DNA of 64,000 nt. It comes from Pirellulaceae bacterium (GTDB taxonomy: Bacteria; Planctomycetota; Planctomycetia; Pirellulales; Pirellulaceae). Positions 51,405 to 59,152 of this stretch are shown here, piece after piece; positions within the stretch are counted from its first letter, which is position 1; every line of letters starts with the position of its first letter. The stretch spans positions 62,001 through 126,000 of the forward strand of contig BPJV01000008.1 of assembly GCA_026004795.1 (NCBI GenBank). Reading direction: 5' to 3'. The notes under the pieces were generated by a model. That model was not told the origin of the DNA, made no database searches, and saw only the letters and a program-made list of their open reading frames with translations. Both the position numbers and the translations under genes were made by a program.

Positions 51405-51423
51405 CTCCGGTGCGGAGCCGGAG
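51405..51423. terminator. GC-rich hairpin between convergent genes
   Basis: CTCCGG pairs with CCGGAG across a 7-base loop, 47 bases after the TolC-like stop and between two convergent genes. There is no T-tract, so a terminator role is weakly supported. Confidence 0.25.
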
Positions 51424-51527
51424 ATAAAGGCCGCGCCCCGTGATCGCCCGGTGTGGCTGCCGACGGTCAGGATTGCCGACCAGCGCGCCGACGAACGCAT
51501 CTGCCTTCGGGACCCACTAGGAGCCGA

Positions 51528-52548
51528 TCAACGATCAGGGGCAGAGGAACGGTCGGCAGCTAGAAAACGAGAGATCGCGGACGCATCTCCCAACGCGATC
51601 AGACGGTCCCCCACCTGGAGCAGCGATTCTCCGGTCGGCGGGATCTCGATGCGGCCATTTGCCCGTCGGATCGCCACGACGACGATTCCGCGGTCTTGGA
51701 AATCCGTGTCCTTGAGCCGTTGGCCTACATAGACGGATTGGGCGTCCAATCGCAACTCGGCAAGATCAATTGCCGTACCTAGCGAAGAGAATACTTCGAA
51801 AAAATCTTCGACACTTGGATTCACCATGAATTGTGCCATGGTGCGAGCGCCGGCGGCATGCAAGCAGACGACGCGGTTCGCCCCGGCGCGCTCCATCTTT
51901 TTCGCTGCCGCCTGGTCGGTCGCTCGAGCGACGATTTGCAATTGGGGGGCTAGCAGACGAGCGGAAAGGACAGTGAACAAGTTATCCGCATCGGCATCCA
52001 TAACCACCGCGATACCACGTGCCCGCTTCACTCCTGCCGACTCCAATACGCGATCATCGGTGGCGTCTCCGGAAACGAATTGCCATCCCAGTTGGTCGCA
52101 TTCTTCGAGTACCTTGTCATCGCGATCGATGACGACAAACGGTTTCTGTTGGTGATGCAGCTGTTCCCCCAACGCGTGTCCCATTCTCCCGCAACCACAG
52201 ATGATGAAATGATCCTGCAATGCACCCAACGCTCGCATCATATCTCTCCTCTTTAACCAGCCGGTCAATTGCACGCGTACGACCATCTCACCGAGCTGGA
52301 CTACCGCGAACAGAAAAATCCCCAACCCAGCGATCAAATAGAGCATCAGGAACAGCTGGCTGGCGCTGCTCAGCGGATGGACTTCGCGGTACCCCCACGG
52401 TGCTGAGGGTTATCACCGTCATGTAGGCCGCGTCGAGCAGCGACCATCCCTCGAACAGCCAAAACCATAAGATTCCAATCAGGGTGAGGATGGCGAGCAC
52501 GAGCACGATGCGGAACGCGCGATACCAAGCAATGGAATCACGTTCCAT
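51528..52548 (-). CDS. Potassium channel with RCK (TrkA-N/TrkA-C) domains, frameshifted in this sequence
   Basis: Correcting one base joins two frames into a 339-aa 2-TM potassium channel. The N-terminal part has TM1 (about 13-31), a pore helix and the selectivity filter STVG-YRE; the second part continues with TM2 (LFLMLYLIAGLGIFLFAV), a Rossmann-type RCK_N domain opening FIICGCGRMGHALGEQL with VVIDRDD, and a C-terminal TrkA-C-like domain (GQRLKDTDFQDRGIVVVAI). Such channels gate K+ flux by ligand or ion binding to the RCK ring. The start at 52548 has GAGGA 9 bases upstream and overlaps the aldo/keto reductase by 11 bases, suggesting coupling. As read, the first frame stops at 52288 after the filter and the second opens at 52346. 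Confidence 0.85.
52392..52396 (-). other. Frameshift site in the potassium channel (one extra G in a run)
   Basis: The minus strand has GTGGGGGTAC, giving TVGVPRS; four G give TVGYREV, a normal potassium selectivity filter, and continue into the second frame without loss. Confidence 0.9.
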
Positions 52549-53455
52549 GGCTGCGGTCCTCAGTTGCCTTTTGCCATCGACGACGAATCTCGGCGACCAA
52601 TTCGTCGGACAATGGCCCACGCGCCGCCGCCTGAATGTTCTCCTGCAAGTGCTCCAGATTACACGTTCCCACGATGGTCGTATCGCAGGCAGGATGACTC
52701 AGGGTAAATCGCAACAGGAACTGGGCTCGGGTATGGTCCGGCGGCCTGAGCTCATCCAGTCCCATGCGTTCCCAAAGCCGGTTGAGCGCTTCCCGTTGGA
52801 TTTCCGCATCTGGGCCCCCATGAGCGACTCCTCCGCGAACGATGACCCCCAGTCGGGAATCCGATGCGGCTCGCATCACCGAATCATGTTCTTGCTGCAA
52901 AGCCGAATAGGGGAGCTGCACCGTCTCCCAAACGTCCGCTGACAAATGTTCCTCGACTTCCGGCAGACTGGTGGAGATGCCCAGATGGCGGATTTTACCC
53001 TCCTCGCGAAGTCGCAGGGCGGCGTCCAGTGCCCCGGAATGCTGGTGGTCCTCCCACCGTCCGCCGTGAAACTGCAATAAATCAATGACATCCGTGCGCA
53101 GGCGTCGCAAACTTTCCTCCACATTTGCGCGGATTACCGCGGGCGTCCACTGATGGCGAATCTCCAGATGATCCTCGTGCTGAACCGGTGTGCAACCACA
53201 CTTGGTTGCCAGCAAGAACTCGTGCCGACGATGCGAAAGGTAACGTCCGATTCTTTCCTCAGCGATGCCGTAATCGGGAGCCGTGTCCAGAAAATTGATG
53301 CCTGCGTCCAAAACTGCATTCAACACCCTGGATGCCGCGGCTTCGTCCACGACGCGAACGCCCCAAGTTCTCGGCCCGCGCAATCCCATCGTGCCGTATC
53401 CGAGTTGGGTTACGGTCATCCCCGTTCGGCCCAGTTGACGCTGCGGTATCTCCAT
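52538..53455 (-). CDS. Aldo/keto reductase family protein
   Basis: This 305-aa NAD(P)H-dependent oxidoreductase has a TIM-barrel and reduces carbonyls; the substrate is not identifiable. The catalytic tetrad is complete: Asp57 and Tyr62 (FLDTAPDYG), Lys85 (LLATKCG) and His130 (DLLQFHGG). The C-terminal TIVGTCNLEHLQENI fits the cofactor-binding end. A strong GAGGAGG sits 6 bases before the ATG. It is the first gene of a two-gene unit with the potassium channel. Some channel beta-subunits in animals are aldo/keto reductases, but this protein resembles bacterial soluble enzymes and I would not press that link. Divergent from the GH57 gene. Confidence 0.9.
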   Translation of the reverse strand: MEIPQRQLGRTGMTVTQLGYGTMGLRGPRTWGVRVVDEAAASRVLNAVLDAGINFLDTAPDYGIAEERIGRYLSHRRHEFLLATKCGCTPVQHEDHLEIRHQWTPAVIRANVEESLRRLRTDVIDLLQFHGGRWEDHQHSGALDAALRLREEGKIRHLGISTSLPEVEEHLSADVWETVQLPYSALQQEHDSVMRAASDSRLGVIVRGGVAHGGPDAEIQREALNRLWERMGLDELRPPDHTRAQFLLRFTLSHPACDTTIVGTCNLEHLQENIQAAARGPLSDELVAEIRRRWQKATEDRSHGT

Positions 53456-53607
53456 GCTCGCCTCCTCACGCGCGTTCCCATAGAAAAAACTTGTCGGAAA
53501 TTAGCGATTCTGCCGATAGCAGCAGTTGGAACACCATCGAGCAATACGCTCGCGGTCTCGCGTCATGCCGCCCCCAATGGGGTCCTCTCTACGATCGAAT
53601 TGCCATT

Positions 53608-55827
53608 ATGAACGAAACGCATGCCAACTTTTGCCTGGTCCTGCACAATCACCAACCGATTGGCAATTTTGATGATGTGGTGGAGCACGCCTATCGGGAC
53701 AGTTACCTTCCATTCTTGGAAGTGTTTGCAGACGTCAAGTATGAACCACTCAAAATGTCACTCCATACTAGCGGCCCCTTGTTGCTTTGGCTGCAGGAGT
53801 GTCATCCGGAATATGTCGATCAGCTCCGCGCTCTAGTGGCCGCCGGACGCATCGAGATCTTAGGCGGCCCCATCTACGAACCGATCCTGCCCATGATTCC
53901 GCCTCGGGATCGGTACGGCCAGATTCGACGTTATACCGATATTCTCGAGGAGATGTTCGCGACGCGTATCCGCGGAATGTGGATCCCGGAGCGGGTGTGG
54001 GAATCCACGTTGACGCCCGACCTGGTGCGAGCGGGCATCGAGTTCATCGTGTTGGACGACTATCACTTTAAAGCTGCCGGTTGGGAAGAATCGCAATTGA
54101 CCGGCCACTACCTGACCGAGGATAACGGCGCGGTACTCAACGTCTTTCCTGGCAGCGAACGACTTCGTTATCTGATCCCCTTCGCTCCGCCTCATCAAAC
54201 CATCGAGTATCTGCGGTCGATCGCCGAACGTCATCCGGGGGCGACGCTGGTTTTCGGCGACGATGGCGAAAAATTCGGCACCTGGCCCGATACGAAGCGC
54301 CATGTCTATGACGCAGGTTGGCTGCGTGCCTTCTTCGATGCGCTGTTGGCCAATGCCGACTGGTTGCGTAGCAGTTTGCTTGGCGAGATCGTGCACAGGG
54401 AACCACCGCGGGGCAAGATCTATCTGCCGGACTGCAGTTATCGGGAGATGACGCAATGGGCTCTCCCCGTAGAACGCCAACAGCGTTATGAACAGCTCGT
54501 CCAGGAACTGCAACACCTGCCTCAATGGCCGGAGCTTACCAGCTATCTCCGAGGCGGCAACTGGCGAAACTTTCGCGTCCGCTATGCCGAAGCCAACGAG
54601 ATGTACGCGCGAATGATGGAGGTCAGCCGGCGACTCGAGGGAGCCCGCAGAACCTGCGGAGATGCCGAACTGTTGAACGAGATCGAGGATCACCTATACC
54701 GTGGTCAATGCAATTGTCCTTACTGGCACGGAGCGTTCGGCGGACTTTATCTGCCCCACCTCCGCAGCGCAATCTACCATCACTTGATCAGCGCCGACAA
54801 TCTGCTTGACTACCTGGAGCATGGCCGTGGCCAGTGGGTTGACGCCACCAGCGAGGATTTCGACTTGGACCTGAAGACCGAGGTGCGTGTGGCCAGCGAT
54901 CAGTTCATCACCTACCTGGCTCCCTGGCGCGGAGGGATGATGTATGAACTTGACTTCCGGCCGCTCGGGCACAATTTACTGGCTACCATCCAGCGACGCC
55001 CCGAAGCGTACCATGACAAGCTACTCCAGCAGCCCCCACCGGGAGGAAGTGCCGACGATGCCGCAGGTCTGGGGGAGAGCGTCGTCTGCAAGCAGCAAGG
55101 TCTCGGTCAGCGCCTGCTGTACGACACCTATCCCCGCAAAAGCTTCATCGAGCACTTTTTTGATAACGATGCTACCGGAGCCATGGTGAGCGACGGCAAA
55201 GCCATGGAGAGAGGTGACTTCCTCAATCAACCCTACGTCGCGCGACTTCGTCGCTCCGCCTCCAAGGTGCAGGTGCAAATGGTCCGGGAAGGCAATGCCT
55301 GGGGAGTGCCATTGACGATTACCAAGGCACTGACCGTAACGGCGGGCAGTCCCGTTCTGGAGGTGGTCTACCTGGTCGAGGGTCTGCCACCGGAACGCGA
55401 GTTTCATTTGGCAGTTGAATGGAATTTTGCGGGCATGCCGGGCGGTGCAGACGATCGCTATTTCTATGATCTGTATGGTCGGTCACTGGGAGAGCTGTCC
55501 AGCCGACTCGAGCTGGCCGACACTCAACATCTGGGGCTGATCGACGCATGGCGGGGAATCGACGTGCTGATCAACCTCAGCCAACCGGCGGGGATATGGA
55601 CCATGCCGGTGCAGACGATTAGCCAAAGCGAAGGCGGTATCGAGATGGTCCATCAAAGCGTGTGCGTCATGCCCCACTGGTTAATCCGTGGTGACGCGGA
55701 GGGGCGATGGGCGGTGCAAATGCAGTTGCGAATCACGCGCGGTCGTCAGCCATGTGTGGTTGCCGAACAGGTGACCCAGACGCTGGCAACCCCTGCCTCG
55801 CCACCCACACTCCAACCGGCACCATGA
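53608..55827 (+). CDS. Glycoside hydrolase family 57 alpha-amylase / 4-alpha-glucanotransferase
   Basis: This 739-aa cytoplasmic enzyme (no signal peptide) acts on alpha-1,4-glucans. It opens with the GH57 signature LVLHNHQPIGNFDDV. The nucleophile is Glu128 in MWIPERVWE and the acid/base is in LVFGDDGEKFG (Asp218/219), matching Glu123 and Asp214 of the Thermococcus litoralis transferase. Downstream are SYREMTQWALP and CNCPYWHGAFGGLYLPHLR, then a C-terminal beta domain of the DUF1926 type. Length fits the 4-alpha-glucanotransferase/amylase subgroup better than branching enzymes. The frame stays open 276 bases upstream, but homology starts at this ATG, which has no clear Shine-Dalgarno. It probably takes part in glycogen turnover, with glgC elsewhere in the window. 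Confidence 0.92.
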   Translation: MNETHANFCLVLHNHQPIGNFDDVVEHAYRDSYLPFLEVFADVKYEPLKMSLHTSGPLLLWLQECHPEYVDQLRALVAAGRIEILGGPIYEPILPMIPPRDRYGQIRRYTDILEEMFATRIRGMWIPERVWESTLTPDLVRAGIEFIVLDDYHFKAAGWEESQLTGHYLTEDNGAVLNVFPGSERLRYLIPFAPPHQTIEYLRSIAERHPGATLVFGDDGEKFGTWPDTKRHVYDAGWLRAFFDALLANADWLRSSLLGEIVHREPPRGKIYLPDCSYREMTQWALPVERQQRYEQLVQELQHLPQWPELTSYLRGGNWRNFRVRYAEANEMYARMMEVSRRLEGARRTCGDAELLNEIEDHLYRGQCNCPYWHGAFGGLYLPHLRSAIYHHLISADNLLDYLEHGRGQWVDATSEDFDLDLKTEVRVASDQFITYLAPWRGGMMYELDFRPLGHNLLATIQRRPEAYHDKLLQQPPPGGSADDAAGLGESVVCKQQGLGQRLLYDTYPRKSFIEHFFDNDATGAMVSDGKAMERGDFLNQPYVARLRRSASKVQVQMVREGNAWGVPLTITKALTVTAGSPVLEVVYLVEGLPPEREFHLAVEWNFAGMPGGADDRYFYDLYGRSLGELSSRLELADTQHLGLIDAWRGIDVLINLSQPAGIWTMPVQTISQSEGGIEMVHQSVCVMPHWLIRGDAEGRWAVQMQLRITRGRQPCVVAEQVTQTLATPASPPTLQPAP

Positions 55828-56011
55828 TGAAGTAAGCACCACGGTCGCCACTGCCGGATGTGCCTCCGCCATCGCTCTCCGCTCATCGGCCACCCGCGGT
55901 GTGTCGCAGCCACGGTGAGCAGCCCGTGCGGCATCCTCCCAATCCGCCCAACGTCGGATTCGGTGCCAATTCGGCAGCGATCCTTGGCGAACACCGCGGA
56001 GCTGCCCACGG

Positions 56012-57136
56012 TTAGTCCTGTGCGGAGGTCGCTTCCCGGGGAGATACCTCAACTGGTGGTTGGAGATCGAAAAACCGTCGTCGCGGGTCGATCGCAGCGC
56101 GCAAGCGATTCACGAGCGGAAGCCAAGGCAGGTGGCCAACCATGTTCAAGTGGTCGGCAGGCCCGCGAATCTGGACAGCACTAGCGCCGTGACGCAGACA
56201 ACAGGCGTGCCAACGAGCAAGGCCCCCGTCGTCGGCTTGGCACCACCAGCTTTCGGTAAAGGCCGCCCACGCGGCTTGGCACTCGATGCCGGCATCAGCG
56301 GCCGCTGCCAACAAGCGAGGAAACGCATCCGAGGAGTGCACGGCACGCCACAAGCGATGTCCGGCGAGCGTCTGCATCCACCTAGCGCTGCAGTCCCACC
56401 GTGCCTCGTCGCCATCTTCCTGCTGCACTGCGCCGGGCAACCATTCGACAATGCGACGTACGACGCGAGGTAAACTGGCCGCTGGAGCAGCGAATTGAAT
56501 ATCCAGGCGGCCAGATGGAGTCCAGCAGGTGGCGGCCAGCGGCAATGGTTGGCCAGCGATGCGTTGTACTGCCCGCAGTCCGTCCTCGGCGGAGAGCCCG
56601 GCGACCGTCACCGTACAAGAGGCGGGAGGACGGGGAAGAATCTTCAAGGTTGCTTGGGTAAGGACGCCCAGCCGACCGTAGCTGCCGACCAAGAATTTGG
56701 GCAGGTCGAACCCGGCGGCGTTCTTAACTACCTTCCCGCCACCCCGGACCAACTTTCCCAATCCATCGACGCACTCCACTTCCATGACGAAATCGCGCAG
56801 GCGACCGAGGAGCAGCTGACGAGGACCAGAAAGCCCAGCAGCGATGGTGCCTCCCAAAGTGGCGCCGAAGTCGACGAACAACGGGTCGAACGGCAACCAT
56901 TGCCCATGCTCAGCGGTTGCTTGGCACAATTCGCTCATCGTCGTCCCTGACCACGCCGTGATCAAAAACTCCGAGGGATCGTAACTGATAATTCCTGCCG
57001 GCAAAGCATCGAGGTCGATCCAATCCGCCTCGATCGCCTGCGGTACCAGCGCATCTTTCGTTACCGCCCCCCGTACCGCGATCGGGGCCCGGCCGTGCTG
57101 GATGCGCTGACAAATCTCGTCGACCCGCTGGTTCAT
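56012..57136 (-). CDS. FAD-binding oxidase, GlcE-like (glycolate oxidase subunit)
   Basis: This 374-aa protein belongs to the FAD/FMN-containing (vanillyl-alcohol-oxidase type) family and is closest to GlcE, an accessory subunit of glycolate oxidase. Visible: VRGAVTKD..., ISYDPSEFLITAWSGTT, then LPFDPLFVDFGATLGGTIAA, GLSGPRQLLLGRLRDFVM, and KVVKNAAGFDLPKFLVGSYG, which are the FAD-binding pieces. AGGA seven to eight bases before the ATG at 57136 favours this start; ATGs at 57175 and 57217 in the same frame have weaker sites. glcD and glcF are not adjacent. The downstream gene (GH57) is convergent. Confidence 0.85.
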   Translation of the reverse strand: MNQRVDEICQRIQHGRAPIAVRGAVTKDALVPQAIEADWIDLDALPAGIISYDPSEFLITAWSGTTMSELCQATAEHGQWLPFDPLFVDFGATLGGTIAAGLSGPRQLLLGRLRDFVMEVECVDGLGKLVRGGGKVVKNAAGFDLPKFLVGSYGRLGVLTQATLKILPRPPASCTVTVAGLSAEDGLRAVQRIAGQPLPLAATCWTPSGRLDIQFAAPAASLPRVVRRIVEWLPGAVQQEDGDEARWDCSARWMQTLAGHRLWRAVHSSDAFPRLLAAAADAGIECQAAWAAFTESWWCQADDGGLARWHACCLRHGASAVQIRGPADHLNMVGHLPWLPLVNRLRAAIDPRRRFFDLQPPVEVSPREATSAQD

Positions 57137-57241
57137 CTCGATCCTACTTGCCTCTGATTTGCTAACGCCGCGCATCGCCACCGGTGGGCATGCATGGCGA
57201 GCCCGGAAGCGGGCCATTGAGCAACATGGTGCACCTGGGGC

Positions 57242-58948
57242 TCATGTATCGATGATGTCGGTGGCGGACACCACCGGCCGCTGATTCTCTTCGACATTCT
57301 GTTCTTCGCGCCACGGTTTGTTCTGACGGTAGCTTTCCAGTTCTTGTTTCAGTTGTTCGAGCTGCTCGTTCTCCTCCTGCTCACCAAGCTCCACTGCCTT
57401 GGCGGCCCACTTACGCGCGTTGTCGAAATCCCCCAGCTCCGCGTAGGCGGCGGCCAACGTGCTGAGGATATGGGGGGCCTCGAATTTGGTTACCTCAGCG
57501 GCCTCCAGGGCCAGTTCCAAAGCGCGCTGACCATCACGGATCGAATCATCGGGCGAGGTCGACAACACCCAGGACAGGTTGTTCAATAGCCCGCTGTAGT
57601 CGAGGTCGGACTGTACCGCTTCATCCCCCAATTCGACTCGTTGCTTTTCCAGCAAATCGATGGCCTGCTGATAATCGTCGATGGCCGAACGATGTTCGGA
57701 AATCGACAACTTGGCGTCACCTCGCAATCGGTAGGCACGCCATGCCTCTGGATTCTGCTTAATCAACTGGTCGAGCAATTCGATGGCCTTGCGCGGTCGG
57801 TTGTCCATTTGATAGTAGGCCGCCAACTGCATGACCCACGCTTCGTTGGACGGGTTGAAGCGAACCAACAGTTCCAAGTCCGCGATGGCGTCGGCATACC
57901 GCTTCTGCGCTCCGGCGATGATCGCTCGCAGCAGTACGCCCTGCACATTGTTGGGCTCGATCAACAGGGCCGTGGAGACGTCATGGTTGGCCTTGTCATA
58001 TTCGTCCTGCTGCAGATAGATCTGGGCACGAGCCAAATAGCTGGCGATGTCGTTGTCGTCCAGTTCGATCGCCTTGTCGAGATCCGCCAGCGCTTCCTCG
58101 TATTTTTCCTGCATGACATAAACTCCCGACCGTGCGCGATACAGCGCTCCGTTTTCGGCATCCTGCTCGATGCGCTCGCTGAGCAGAGCGACCGCCTCAT
58201 CGACTTTGTCCAGCCCCAACAGGGACTGCACGGCGGCTTGCAGGGCAAACACATTATCCGGTTCCCGCTCCAGCATCTTCCGCGCATCCTCCAAGGCCTC
58301 TTCCATTTTGCCCATGGCAATTTGCAGTGCGATGCGCGCTTGCCACGCCTCGGTATTCGTCGGGTCGGTAGCAATCGCCTCCGCTAGATCCTTGAGCCGG
58401 TCCTCGTTGGATTCTCGCAGCGCCGCACGCAACAGCAGGGCCTTGGCGCGATCGACCGGTGCATCCTTGAGCAACTCGATGGCTTTGTTGACATGTTGCA
58501 GTGCTGCATCGTGGTTGCCGCCGGGAAGTCGCTCGAGCTGAGCGATCAACAAATGGGCTTGAGCCAGTTCCGGATTGGCGTCGATTGCTCTACGCAGGTC
58601 CGACATGGCCTGCCGTCGTAACTGACGCATCAAACTTGGGTTGCGCGCCACACGGGGAATCTGCTGGATCATCAATTCGGCCCGCTGCAAGGCGGTCGCT
58701 GCCAGAATCTGTTTGGCTAGCTTGGCGTTGGCCTCGTCGAGTCCTTCTTCGAGCGCTTCTTCGCACAACCGGATCACCTTGCCCAAGTCGTCTGGCGTTC
58801 GCGCCGACAACTTCAACTCGGTTGCCTCATCCAGCTTTGCTTGACCTTCGTTCTCGGCCCGCACCAGGCCGATCGGGCCCCACAGGCTCAAGCAGAGCGC
58901 GAGCATCCACAGCGCCTTACCGGCGAGCGGTGAGTTCTGTCTTGGCAT
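57242..58948 (-). CDS. Exported tetratricopeptide-repeat protein
   Basis: This 568-aa protein has a signal peptide (residues about 9-32, KALWMLALCLSLWGPIGLVRA) and is otherwise almost wholly helical TPR repeats, about ten or more. Examples: ALYRARSGVYVMQEKYEEAL, DIASYLARAQIYLQQDEYDK, AHILSTLAAAYAELGDFDNA-like near the end (as APHILSTLAAAYAELG). It ends with a Glu/Gln-rich helix and a short VVSATDIIDT tail. Probably a periplasmic scaffold; no catalytic part is seen. AAGGA about 10 bases upstream decides the start at 58948 over in-frame codons further up. Confidence 0.85.
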   Translation of the reverse strand: MPRQNSPLAGKALWMLALCLSLWGPIGLVRAENEGQAKLDEATELKLSARTPDDLGKVIRLCEEALEEGLDEANAKLAKQILAATALQRAELMIQQIPRVARNPSLMRQLRRQAMSDLRRAIDANPELAQAHLLIAQLERLPGGNHDAALQHVNKAIELLKDAPVDRAKALLLRAALRESNEDRLKDLAEAIATDPTNTEAWQARIALQIAMGKMEEALEDARKMLEREPDNVFALQAAVQSLLGLDKVDEAVALLSERIEQDAENGALYRARSGVYVMQEKYEEALADLDKAIELDDNDIASYLARAQIYLQQDEYDKANHDVSTALLIEPNNVQGVLLRAIIAGAQKRYADAIADLELLVRFNPSNEAWVMQLAAYYQMDNRPRKAIELLDQLIKQNPEAWRAYRLRGDAKLSISEHRSAIDDYQQAIDLLEKQRVELGDEAVQSDLDYSGLLNNLSWVLSTSPDDSIRDGQRALELALEAAEVTKFEAPHILSTLAAAYAELGDFDNARKWAAKAVELGEQEENEQLEQLKQELESYRQNKPWREEQNVEENQRPVVSATDIIDT

Positions 58949-59152
58949 CGTCTTGGTTCCTTTCCCACGAGTCATGAGTCCATCGAAAGCTCTCTCGATT
59001 CTACCACCAGCCATCGTCTCCCGTCAGCCGCCTGTCGTGCGAACTCGTGCCGGCCGCTCAGGCTCCCACCATGACGGTGCGTTAAGATGGCTGTTGGTTC
59101 GCCACGGAGCCAGTGCCATCGGGAAGACGCTCGGCCCACCCCAAGGGCCATT

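Noticed and set aside
52280-52420. Programmed frameshift in the potassium channel or giant A
   Set aside because: No slippery heptamer or obvious stimulatory structure; the in-frame product after a simple one-base deletion is normal in both cases, so error or mutation is simpler.
53332-53607. Upstream extension of the GH57 frame
   Set aside because: It overlaps the divergent aldo/keto reductase; GH57 homology begins at the ATG at 53608.
59015-59152. Possible tRNA(Sec) gene near selD and selA
   Set aside because: I looked for a long acceptor arm with a TCA anticodon and a GGTTCGA-type T-loop here and past 63752, and found none that fold.
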